Assembly (NCBI GenBank): GCA_004560915.1
Contig: SFTR01000080.1
Span: 1 to 6,826 of the forward strand
Length of the DNA stretch: 6,826 nucleotides
From: a bacterium
GTDB taxonomy: Bacteria; Bacillota_I; Bacilli_A; RF39; UBA660
Direction of reading: 5' to 3'
In this document: in pieces, positions 1 to 5,833 of the stretch
How positions within the stretch are numbered: position 1 is the first letter of the stretch
Layout of the letters: the number at the start of each line of letters is the position of its first letter
Notes under the pieces: model-generated
What the model saw: the letters and a program-made list of their open reading frames with translations, nothing else
The model's database searches: none
Told to the model about the DNA's origin: nothing
Program-made: the position numbers and the translations under genes

Positions 1-100
1 TTTAATGTTTTGAATCCCAAATTTTTAGAAGTTCTTAGAGTAATTTCTTTACTTAATGTATTCATATATTCTAAGTATGATTTTACTTTATCTCTATCAT
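1..100. repeat. 100-bp perfect direct repeat, copy in gene A
   Basis: Positions 1-100 match 1856-1955 base for base (offset 1855). Both lie at equivalent places in the paralogues A and B and encode the same residues around KSYLEYMNTLSKEI. The match ends at 101 versus 1956, where the extra 28-bp unit of gene B begins. It may extend beyond the left edge. Confidence 0.95.
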
Positions 101-1346
101 TTCTTAATTCCTCAAAAATTCTTTGTTTAAATTCTTCTTGTTTTTTAGGATTATTACTTAACTTTGGCAATATTTCTGTACTTATTTTTTGTATATCTTT
201 TAGAAGTTCATTATCTGTTTCTTTTTGCATTCCGTCTAAAGTATCTATTAGACTATCTATAAATTTTAATATATTGTAATATTCTTTAGATGATTCAGTA
301 CTTCTTTTTATTTTATCAAGAATTCTATTTAAATCAGATATTAGTTTTAAATGTAATCCTTCTTCAGTATATACTTGTAAACCACTACTAGTTTCTAAAG
401 AATCTATGTCTTTATTATATTTATCAATTAAGTTCTTTATAACTTGATTTACATCTTCAGTACCGTGATAATATTCAGCATAAACGCTAATTTCATTTAT
501 TAATGCAGTTAGCGTGTCTTCTTGTTTTACTTCAAACAATATCCTTTTAGGTATTTGATTTAGAATAGCTTCTTTAATAAAGTTATTTTCTAAATACTTG
601 CGAACTTGGCTTTCATTATATGATAATTCTTTTTTAATAAGAGCTACTTTTGGGTATAATATTGGTCTTCTACGAGGATGTGGGTTGTATATTATTCCAC
701 ATACTGGTAAAGTTGTGCACATTAGTTCTTTGTTTTTAGTATCTACATACCATCTTAAAGGTTCAACTTTATAAATTCTTTCACCATAGCCTTTAGCTTT
801 ATAAGTTATATATCTTGCACCATCTACTTCATATTCTTTAAATTTATCAGTTTCCACTACACGAACTTTTTGAGTTGAATATTTACTCTCTGTTGAAAAT
901 GGACTATCCTCCCATTTAAAATGATTGTCTACTGGCAATGTATATGAGTTTCCTGTGTATGTTTTATCTTTTTCTTTAATTGAATCTATTATAGTTTGGT
1001 CTTCTATTTCTGTAGCTGGAAAAAAACCTAATTCTACTATATTAGATTCATCTATGTTTTTACATATACTATTAAATTCGTCTTCAGGTAATTTTATTAT
1101 TGGTAAAAGAAATTCATACCAAGTAGCTCTATGAAATACTATATTATTACGACTATAACCTTGATTCGTTACGTCCTTTTGATCAGGATTCCTATTTACA
1201 GCCATTATTATTGGACTACTAAAAGTATCTTTATCTAAAAATAATGATAAAGATGTTTTTTCTACATCATCAATGTGTTCTGATACAAATGATGGTGGTC
1301 CAAGTAATTCATCAATGTATGGTAACCTTACCTTTATACTTTCCAT
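1..1346 (-). CDS. Paralogue A: DUF6273-like domain plus helical tail, unknown function (C-terminus outside window)
   Basis: This open frame starts at the ATG at 1346-1344 and is uninterrupted for 448 codons to the left edge, so it is partial. Aligned with gene B, about 145 further residues should lie outside. No signal peptide or membrane segment is visible, so it is probably cytosolic. The middle carries motifs that resemble DUF6273-type domains: LGFFPAT near residues 106-112, YKVEPLRWYVD around W199, and YNESQVRKYLENNF from Y243. From about residue 275 on it is rich in Glu, Lys and Leu and looks helical or coiled-coil. Compared with B it has about ten extra, Pro/Arg-rich residues (NPHPRRRP) just before the YNES motif. 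It has its own promoter and an AAGGGG ribosome site nine bases before the ATG. The domain assignment is from memory of the family pattern; the function is not known. Confidence 0.8.
   Translation of the reverse strand, partial: MESIKVRLPYIDELLGPPSFVSEHIDDVEKTSLSLFLDKDTFSSPIIMAVNRNPDQKDVTNQGYSRNNIVFHRATWYEFLLPIIKLPEDEFNSICKNIDESNIVELGFFPATEIEDQTIIDSIKEKDKTYTGNSYTLPVDNHFKWEDSPFSTESKYSTQKVRVVETDKFKEYEVDGARYITYKAKGYGERIYKVEPLRWYVDTKNKELMCTTLPVCGIIYNPHPRRRPILYPKVALIKKELSYNESQVRKYLENNFIKEAILNQIPKRILFEVKQEDTLTALINEISVYAEYYHGTEDVNQVIKNLIDKYNKDIDSLETSSGLQVYTEEGLHLKLISDLNRILDKIKRSTESSKEYYNILKFIDSLIDTLDGMQKETDNELLKDIQKISTEILPKLSNNPKKQEEFKQRIFEELRNDRDKVKSYLEYMNTLSKEITLRTSKNLGFKTL
132..227. repeat. Near-identical tract shared by A and B, copy in gene A
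   Basis: Positions 132-227 align with 2015-2110 (offset 1883) with a single mismatch, T at 152 versus C at 2035. The tract encodes KETDNELLKDIQKISTEI and neighbouring residues. This is far higher identity than the N-terminal halves of the two genes show, which suggests recent recombination or gene conversion. Confidence 0.9.
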
Positions 1347-1386
1347 AATTTTATTCCCCTTTTTGAAATTGCTCTATATTATAACA
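1347..1386 (-). promoter_or_regulatory. Promoter and ribosome binding site of gene A
   Basis: On the minus strand there is a perfect TATAAT at 1383-1378, preceded by TG one base away (1386-1385), which makes an extended -10. The -35 region is poor. A CAATTTC element (1371-1365) lies six bases downstream of the -10, about where transcription should begin. The ribosome site AAGGGG (1361-1356) is nine bases before the ATG. The same elements at the same spacing precede gene B. Confidence 0.65.
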
Positions 1387-1398
1387 TATTTTCTTTAA

Positions 1399-1424
1399 AA
1401 TTAAAAGAACTAATTAAAGTTCTT
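1399..1424 (-). terminator. Inverted repeat: terminator of gene B and/or operator of gene A
   Basis: The arms AAGAACT (1424-1418) and AGTTCTT (1411-1405) form a perfect 7-bp stem with a 6-base loop, followed on the minus strand by a T-rich run. The stop codon of the gene B reading frame (1416-1414) lies in the loop. The second arm ends exactly 21 bases before the -10 of gene A, so it overlaps that promoter's -35 zone. It could act as a terminator, an operator, or both. Confidence 0.6.
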
Positions 1425-1920
1425 CATTTACTTTATAACTATTTATTCTTAATATCTTTTTTTGATCAGCTTTGGTAGCAATTAACATCTTATGTAGATT
1501 TATTATAATAACATTTAGTGTATTAACTATATCTTCAATGTTATCACTTGGTATATTAATACTAAATGCCGGTTCTGGTCTTACACTATAACTTCTTAAT
1601 TCTTTTACTAGAGAATTTATTTCATTTAATAAAACGTTTATTATTCTGCTTTCTTGAAAGTCATTTCTATAGAGTGATTCTAGTATTCTATAAAGCTCGA
1701 AATTTACTAAGTCTCTATCTAACTTTCCACCGCTTAATTCTTTTAGCAATTTATTTTTATTATCGATTAGAGCCAGTTTTTCTTCTTCTAATGAAGTATT
1801 ACGTATACTTTCTAGTATTGGATGTAGTCTTATTCTGAAATTTGTTTCATATTCTTTTAATGTTTTGAATCCCAAATTTTTAGAAGTTCTTAGAGTAATT
1901 TCTTTACTTAATGTATTCAT
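1414..1920 (-). CDS. Displaced C-terminal part of paralogue B (168 codons), probably not translated on its own
   Basis: The frame opens at the ATG at 1920-1918, which is an internal methionine of the ancestral gene: the same Met sits in frame at codon 428 of gene A, at 65-63. No Shine-Dalgarno sequence precedes it, and the bases upstream are simply the end of the 28-bp repeat. The peptide is rich in Lys, Glu, Leu and Ile and is probably helical, with LRTSKNLGFKTLKEYE near its start and a hydrophobic VNTLNVIIINLHKML stretch near its end. It is best read as the downstream piece of the broken gene rather than as a separate gene, although re-initiation after the TGA about 30 bases upstream cannot be excluded. 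Confidence 0.45.
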   Translation of the reverse strand: MNTLSKEITLRTSKNLGFKTLKEYETNFRIRLHPILESIRNTSLEEEKLALIDNKNKLLKELSGGKLDRDLVNFELYRILESLYRNDFQESRIINVLLNEINSLVKELRSYSVRPEPAFSINIPSDNIEDIVNTLNVIIINLHKMLIATKADQKKILRINSYKVNEEL

Positions 1921-1955
1921 ATATTCTAAGTATGATTTTACTTTATCTCTATCAT
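1856..1955. repeat. 100-bp perfect direct repeat, copy in gene B
   Basis: This is identical to positions 1-100 and includes all of the first 28-bp unit (1927-1954). The exact match stops at the junction with the second unit. Confidence 0.95.
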
Positions 1956-1982
1956 AAGTATGATTTTACTTTATCTCTATCA
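1927..1982. repeat. Perfect 28-bp tandem duplication (two units)
   Basis: Unit one is 1927-1954 and unit two is 1955-1982, identical at all 28 positions. The flanking bases differ on both sides, so the unit is exactly 28. Gene A has a single copy at 72-99. Because 28 is not a multiple of three, the extra unit shifts the reading frame of gene B and creates the TGA at 1954-1952 at the unit junction. Confidence 0.97.
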
Positions 1983-3223
1983 CTCGTTAATTCTTTTAAT
2001 ATTCTTTCCTTTATTTCTTCTTGTTTTTTAGGATCATTACTTAACTTTGGCAATATTTCTGTACTTATTTTTTGTATATCTTTTAGAAGTTCATTATCTG
2101 TTTCTTTTTGTTGTCCTTCTAAAGTATCTATTGAGTCTTCAATAAGTTTTAATATATCACAATATTCTTTACTTGATTCAGAACTTCTTTTTAGTTTATC
2201 AAGTATTCTATTTAAATCAGATAATAGTTTTAAATATAGGCCTTCTTCAGTATATAGTGTAAGTCCACTTTTTGATTTTAAACTTTCTAAATCTTCATTA
2301 TATTTTCTAATTATATCTCTTATTATTTCATTAATATCTTCTGTGCCGTGATATTGTTCTTTATAGGTTCTTATTTCTTTTAATAACTCAGTAACTTCGT
2401 TTGTTTGTGGTGGAAGTTTTTCTTCTTGTTTAATATGATTTAATATAGCTTCTTTTAAAAAGTTTCCCTCGAGGTATTTACGAACTAAACTATCATTATA
2501 AGATACCATTTTTATGCTACAAAGTGAATCATATATAATGCCACTTACTGGTAAATTTGCACATACCAGTTCACTTTTTTCAGAATCTATATGCCAACTA
2601 AGAGGTTCTATTCTAAAAAGATAAGACTTACTGGTTCCTAGATCTCTATAATCTATATATCTTTCACCATCTATTTCATATTCAGGAAAACTTTCTAAGT
2701 CCACAATACGTTTAGCTACAAACTCTCCTTTATTTTCATCTTCTACTTTTTTTCCGCCTTTATAATAGTTACCTACGGGAAGAGTATATCTATTTCCTGT
2801 AAATTTTCTTTTACATTGTCTTAATCTTTCTTCTTCGTTTATATCTTTGACTATTGTTGATGGAAAACAACCGAATTCAACTATATTATCTTTATCAGTT
2901 GTTTTAGTAATTTTTTTAAAATCTTCTGGTGATAATTTAAGTATTGGAAGCAAATATTCATACCAAGTTTTATATTCTACTACATTTTCATCATTATATT
3001 TTCTTTTTTTATAACTTTTATTTATTTTTATTAGATGATTTGGACTCTTATATATAAGCATTATTGTAGGAGCTTTTTCTTTAAATCTATTCCTGTCTTT
3101 ATCTAGCATGTTTGATAAGTCTGTTTGTTTTGCATTGGATAAAGAGCTTTGAACAATTGGACTTTCCCAACACTCGTATGTCGTTTCTTCTACATATGGT
3201 AATCTTATACTGATGTTTTCCAT
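1952..3223 (-). CDS. Paralogue B, truncated 423-residue product: DUF6273-like domain plus coiled-coil region
   Basis: This is the part of gene B that can be translated as the sequence stands. It starts at the ATG at 3223, seven bases after a strong AAAGGGGG site. The conserved elements shared with A are LPYVEET (8-14), WYEYLLPI (87-94), FGCFPST (117-123), YTLPVGN (146-152), FRIEPLSWHI (203-212) and YNDSLVRKYLEGNF (242-255). The order FGxYP, then EPxxW, then a Y-x-S-x-x-R-x-x-L-x-x-x-F box is the pattern I associate with DUF6273-type domains, which are common in gut Bacillota. Residues from about 265 are charged and helical, with heptad-like leucines. No secretion signal or membrane segment is seen. 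The last residues (DRDKVKSYL) end at the 28-bp duplication. Whether the truncated protein is stable or functional is unknown. Confidence 0.75.
   Translation of the reverse strand: MENISIRLPYVEETTYECWESPIVQSSLSNAKQTDLSNMLDKDRNRFKEKAPTIMLIYKSPNHLIKINKSYKKRKYNDENVVEYKTWYEYLLPILKLSPEDFKKITKTTDKDNIVEFGCFPSTIVKDINEEERLRQCKRKFTGNRYTLPVGNYYKGGKKVEDENKGEFVAKRIVDLESFPEYEIDGERYIDYRDLGTSKSYLFRIEPLSWHIDSEKSELVCANLPVSGIIYDSLCSIKMVSYNDSLVRKYLEGNFLKEAILNHIKQEEKLPPQTNEVTELLKEIRTYKEQYHGTEDINEIIRDIIRKYNEDLESLKSKSGLTLYTEEGLYLKLLSDLNRILDKLKRSSESSKEYCDILKLIEDSIDTLEGQQKETDNELLKDIQKISTEILPKLSNDPKKQEEIKERILKELTSDRDKVKSYL
2015..2110. repeat. Near-identical tract shared by A and B, copy in gene B
   Basis: This is the counterpart of 132-227, with 95 of 96 positions identical. 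Together with the 100-bp repeat it marks the 3' halves of the two genes as recently homogenised, while a more diverged stretch lies between the two tracts. Confidence 0.9.
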
Positions 3224-3264
3224 AGATTTTCCCCCTTTTATCGAAATTGATTTGTATTATAGCA
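3224..3264 (-). promoter_or_regulatory. Promoter and ribosome binding site of gene B
   Basis: On the minus strand there is TATAAT at 3261-3256 with an upstream TG (3264-3263), giving an extended -10, and CAATTTC (3249-3243) six bases after it. AAAGGGGG (3238-3231) is seven bases before the ATG. As at gene A, no good -35 is visible, and the extended -10 may compensate. Confidence 0.65.
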
Positions 3265-3273
3265 TAGTTTAAT

Positions 3274-3302
3274 ACAAAATAAAAGAACTACGTAGAGTTC
3301 TT
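3274..3302 (-). terminator. Inverted repeat: terminator of uvrC and/or operator of gene B
   Basis: The arms AAGAACT (3302-3296) and AGTTCTT (3289-3283) are the same as those downstream of gene B, again with a 6-base loop but a different loop sequence. A T-rich run follows on the minus strand. The uvrC stop codon (3303-3301) overlaps the first arm. The second arm ends 21 bases before the -10 of gene B, the same distance as at gene A. Confidence 0.65.
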
Positions 3303-5070
3303 ATTTTAGTTCTTTTAGGTATTCGTGTAGTTCTTCTGCGACAGTTTGTGGTATTATCTCTGATAGTTCATAGACAGTTGCTTCTTTTATTTTAGAGACA
3401 CTTCCATACTTTTTGATTAGTTTTTTACGTCTAACTTCACCAAGACCATTTATATTATCAAGTACACTTTGTATACTTCCTTTACTTCTTATTTCTTTAT
3501 GATAATTAATAGTAAATCTATGTACTTCTTCATCTATTCTACTAAGTAGTCTAAATACATTTGATCTTTTATCAATATTTATTATTTCAAATGTATCTCC
3601 ATCAACTATTGCTTCTGGGCTATGATGGTCATCTTTTTTAACACCTATTACTTTTATATTAAGCCCTAGACTATCTAGAGTATCAAGACAAGCATTTATT
3701 TGATTAGTACCACCATCTACGATTATTAAGTCGGGTTTTACTAGTTTATCTTTTAGTACTCTAAAGTAACGTCTGTAAATTACTTCTTTCATTGATGCGA
3801 CATCATCATTCTTATCAAAGGATAGTTTAAACTTTCTATAGTTCTTTTTAGAAGGAAGTCCATCTATAAATGTAACCATACCTGATACTGTGAAAGCGCC
3901 AAATAGATTTGAATTATCAAATGCTTCGATTATATGAAGATTATCAAGTTTTAATAAATCTTTTAGTTCATCATTTGCTTTAGCAGTAAGTTCTTCATTA
4001 CTATAGATTAGCCTTATTTCTTTATCATATTGTTCTTTAGCATTGTTATAAGCCATGTCAAATAGTTTCTTTTTAGGACCTTTTTTAACTACGATAGCTT
4101 TAGTATTTATTATGTTACTAAGAAGTTCAGTATCTATTATTTCAGGAACTATTATTTCTTTTGGTACTATGTTTCTTTTACCATAGAAGGAAGCTATATA
4201 ATACTCTAAAGTTTCTTTTATATCATTAATGACTGGTATTATTTTATAGTTATTACCTACTAGTTTACCATTTCTAATGAAGAATATTACTATACTTATA
4301 TAACCATTATCAAAATAATAATTTATTACATCTCTATTAATATTATCATCAAGTTCTACGATAGATTGATTACTAAATACAGTTTTCATATAACCAAGTT
4401 CATCTACCAGTTCTTTACATACTTCGTAGTTTAGATTTTCTGAGTTTACTTGTATTTTTTCATTTATTTTATCTATAAGTAGTTTGTCATTTCCATTTAA
4501 TATAGAAAGTATTTCTGTTTTGATTGGTGTAATATCTATATCTTTATGTTCACAGTATCCAAGACATTCACCTATATGATAATAAAGACATACTTTTTTA
4601 GGCATAGTATCACATTTCTTTAATGGATAAAGTCTATTAAGTAGATTAACTAATCTTCTGGCTGCATAAACATTCGGATAAGGCCCAAATAAATGACTAG
4701 ACTTCTTGTTAATATTAATCTCTCTTTTTACTAGTAAACGAGGATATTTTTCATTAGTGAATTCTATATATGGATAACTCTTATCATCACGTAATAATAT
4801 ATTATACTTTGGATCATACTTTTTGATTAAGTTTATTTCTAGTATGAAAGCTTCTGTTTCTGAGTTAGTTACTATATATTCAAAATGATCTATTTCACTT
4901 ACTAGTTTCTTAGTTTTTCCTGTTACTCTACCAGTAAAATAGCTTTTTAAACGATTAAATAATATTTTAGCTTTACCTACATATATAACAACATTATCTT
5001 TATTATACATAAGATAACATCCACTTTTTTTAGGTACGTTTGCTAGTTCTTTATTAAATTTAATAGCCAT
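3301..5070 (-). CDS. uvrC: Excinuclease ABC subunit C (UvrC)
   Basis: UvrC makes the two incisions that flank a DNA lesion after UvrA and UvrB have located it, in cytosolic nucleotide excision repair. At 589 residues it is of normal family length. The N-terminal GIY-YIG nuclease is seen as GCY (17-19) and YVG (30-32), with Arg40 and the catalytic-type Glu78 in EAFILEINLIK. Four cysteines (153, 161, 169, 173) around YYHIGEC match the family's iron-sulfur cluster site. A UvrB-binding region should lie near 200-235. The RNase H-like nuclease carries IEAFDNSNLFG (Asp385), VDGG (Asp452) and EVHRF (His517). A helix-hairpin-helix end follows (about 535-585, INGLGEVRRKKLIKKYG). The start is supported by AAAGGAGG at 5084-5077, six bases before the ATG. 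It is divergent from the yigZ-like gene and appears monocistronic. No key residue is missing. Confidence 0.98.
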   Translation of the reverse strand: MAIKFNKELANVPKKSGCYLMYNKDNVVIYVGKAKILFNRLKSYFTGRVTGKTKKLVSEIDHFEYIVTNSETEAFILEINLIKKYDPKYNILLRDDKSYPYIEFTNEKYPRLLVKREININKKSSHLFGPYPNVYAARRLVNLLNRLYPLKKCDTMPKKVCLYYHIGECLGYCEHKDIDITPIKTEILSILNGNDKLLIDKINEKIQVNSENLNYEVCKELVDELGYMKTVFSNQSIVELDDNINRDVINYYFDNGYISIVIFFIRNGKLVGNNYKIIPVINDIKETLEYYIASFYGKRNIVPKEIIVPEIIDTELLSNIINTKAIVVKKGPKKKLFDMAYNNAKEQYDKEIRLIYSNEELTAKANDELKDLLKLDNLHIIEAFDNSNLFGAFTVSGMVTFIDGLPSKKNYRKFKLSFDKNDDVASMKEVIYRRYFRVLKDKLVKPDLIIVDGGTNQINACLDTLDSLGLNIKVIGVKKDDHHSPEAIVDGDTFEIINIDKRSNVFRLLSRIDEEVHRFTINYHKEIRSKGSIQSVLDNINGLGEVRRKKLIKKYGSVSKIKEATVYELSEIIPQTVAEELHEYLKELK

Positions 5071-5076
5071 AATATG

Positions 5077-5084
5077 CCTCCTTT
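5077..5084 (-). promoter_or_regulatory. Ribosome binding site of uvrC
   Basis: AAAGGAGG on the minus strand, six bases upstream of the ATG at 5070, is a near-ideal Shine-Dalgarno sequence that fixes the uvrC start. I could not assign the uvrC promoter: the best -10-like sequence (TAAAAT, 5093-5088) would start the transcript inside this site. Confidence 0.85.
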
Positions 5085-5119
5085 GTTATTTTACCAAATT
5101 TATTATTAAAAATGAATGT

Positions 5120-5148
5120 TTGATTTTATTTTTAATTAATAATATAAT
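5120..5148 (+). promoter_or_regulatory. Sigma-A-type promoter of the yigZ-like gene
   Basis: TTGATT (5120-5125) and a perfect TATAAT (5143-5148) are separated by the ideal 17 bases. Transcription is expected to begin about seven bases after the -10, near 5155, which is the A of the start codon. Confidence 0.75.
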
Positions 5149-5154
5149 TATGTC

Positions 5155-5505
5155 ATGGAAAAGTTAAGTGAAAGTTTTATTGAAGTTAAGAAATCTAAGT
5201 TTATTGGACTTATGTATAGTGTTAATTCTATTGACGAAATAGATAGGATAATATCTAGTCTTAAAGAAGAGCATAAAAAAGCTAGACATATAGTCTATGC
5301 TTATAAAGTTAGTGGTCAAGAAAAGAACTATAGTGATAAAGAACCTAGTGGTACGACTAGAGGTCTACTTGACTTAATACATTATAAGAATTTAGATAAT
5401 ACATTAATAGTGGTAGTTAGATACTTTGGAGGAACACTTCTTGGAGCAGGGCCTCTTACTCGTACTTATACTAAAGCTGCTAGTAGTTTAATTAAAGTTA
5501 ATTAA
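5155..5505 (+). CDS. yigZ: YigZ/YvyE (UPF0029, IMPACT N-terminal domain) family protein, short single-domain form
   Basis: This protein belongs to the family of bacterial YigZ/YvyE and eukaryotic IMPACT. The cellular role in bacteria is not settled; a link to translation or stress is only suggested. Seen here are the KKSKFIG box (12-18), ARHIVYAY (43-50, where ATH is more usual), DKEPSGTTRG (61-70) and the signature RYFGGTLLGAGPLTRTY (89-105). It has 116 residues, whereas the usual bacterial protein is about 200-215 and carries a second, ferredoxin-like DUF1949 domain, which is absent here. The natural stop and intact terminator argue for a genuine short form rather than a break. The ATG at 5155 is the only in-frame start after a stop at 5140-5142 that keeps the KKSKFIG box. 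It has no Shine-Dalgarno sequence. It converges on, and overlaps by eight bases, the next gene. Confidence 0.9.
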   Translation: MEKLSESFIEVKKSKFIGLMYSVNSIDEIDRIISSLKEEHKKARHIVYAYKVSGQEKNYSDKEPSGTTRGLLDLIHYKNLDNTLIVVVRYFGGTLLGAGPLTRTYTKAASSLIKVN

Positions 5506-5833
5506 AAAATAGTGATCCGAGTATCTTCACTGCTTTTTTTATGCCTTTATTCATGAACTTTTCAATAAACATACCTGTGTTATATCCAGTATTACTTATA
5601 GCGTTAGAATAATCTATTCTTTCGTTTGTGATATAACTTTCTAGTTTTACATTCTTTCCTTCAGCAATATCTTTTTCGAACTTCTTAACTGCTTCTTCTG
5701 TAAGAGTTGTTTTAGTATGAACTTTATATTCATAATAACCTGCTTCTCCACTAATATATAGAATTAAAAAAACTATAAATAGAAATATCATAATAATTAG
5801 AAAATAATTTCTACTAGATTGTTCCTCTTCCAT
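5498..5833 (-). CDS. Small single-pass membrane protein, YqxA-like by position
   Basis: The 111-residue protein has a short charged N-terminus, one strong membrane helix (about 11-29, FLIIMIFLFIVFLILYI) and a mostly polar tail of about 80 residues. The tail contains TEEAVKKFEKDIAEGK and ends in an amphipathic stretch with a hydrophobic C-terminus. I do not recognise it confidently from sequence. Its place directly behind spoIIP, its size and its single anchor match B. subtilis YqxA (112 residues, DUF3679), which follows spoIIP there, so that is the suggested family. Its start overlaps the spoIIP stop by one base (TAATG), and its AAAGGAG site (5845-5839) lies inside the last spoIIP codons, so the two are translationally coupled. 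The final ten or so codons contain the bidirectional terminator shared with the yigZ-like gene. A sporulation role is inference from context. Confidence 0.8.
   Translation of the reverse strand: MEEEQSSRNYFLIIMIFLFIVFLILYISGEAGYYEYKVHTKTTLTEEAVKKFEKDIAEGKNVKLESYITNERIDYSNAISNTGYNTGMFIEKFMNKGIKKAVKILGSLFFN
5504..5540. terminator. Bidirectional terminator between convergent genes
   Basis: AGTGA (5511-5515) pairs with TCACT (5527-5531), with possible additional GAT/ATC pairing inside the loop. T7 follows on the plus strand (5534-5540) and a run of six T on the minus strand (5509-5504). It serves the plus-strand yigZ-like gene just after its stop. On the minus strand it lies inside the coding sequence of the yqxA-like gene, ahead of that gene's stop. 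Confidence 0.75.

Larger units (their letters stand above)
1414..3223 (-). pseudogene. Paralogue B, frameshifted by a 28-bp tandem duplication
   Basis: Taken as one gene, B runs from the ATG at 3223 to the TAA at 1416-1414. Removing one copy of the 28-bp unit (1927-1982) leaves 1782 bases, which is 593 codons plus a stop in one frame. The protein would then read through KSYLEYMNTLSKEI exactly as gene A does. With both copies present, translation stops at TGA 1954-1952. The remaining 168 codons (1920-1414) are open but have no ribosome site before their first ATG. They encode a charged, helical tail with no recognised motif. There is no other visible damage, so the break is either very recent, reversible by slippage, or an assembly error. 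Confidence 0.75.

Noticed and set aside
10..279. Plus-strand open frame of 89 codons over gene A
   Set aside because: It is antisense to gene A, low in complexity (Ser, Phe, Leu, Ile), has no ribosome site, and is a by-product of AT-rich coding DNA on the other strand.
925..1134. Plus-strand open frame of 69 codons over gene A
   Set aside because: It lies wholly inside gene A on the opposite strand, with no ribosome site or recognisable motif.
1566..1838. Plus-strand open frame of 90 codons over the tail of gene B
   Set aside because: It is antisense to the conserved helical tail, with skewed Leu/Phe/Tyr composition and no start signals.
1952..1954. TGA read as tryptophan (Mollicutes code) to rescue gene B
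   Set aside because: Trp is encoded by TGG elsewhere in the same genes, and a TAG follows at once in the same frame, so recoding TGA would not restore the protein.
1927..1982. Possible CRISPR or multi-copy repeat array
   Set aside because: There are only two abutting identical units with no spacer, and they lie within a coding sequence. It is a simple tandem duplication.
1911..2351. Plus-strand open frame of 146 codons across the duplication
   Set aside because: Its similarity to the 10-279 frame only reflects the paralogous DNA on the coding strand. It is antisense and has no ribosome site.
5088..5116. uvrC promoter: TTCATT, 17 bases, TAAAAT with extended TG
   Set aside because: The predicted transcript start falls within the Shine-Dalgarno sequence at 5084-5077, so the assignment is doubtful. 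The real uvrC promoter remains unassigned.
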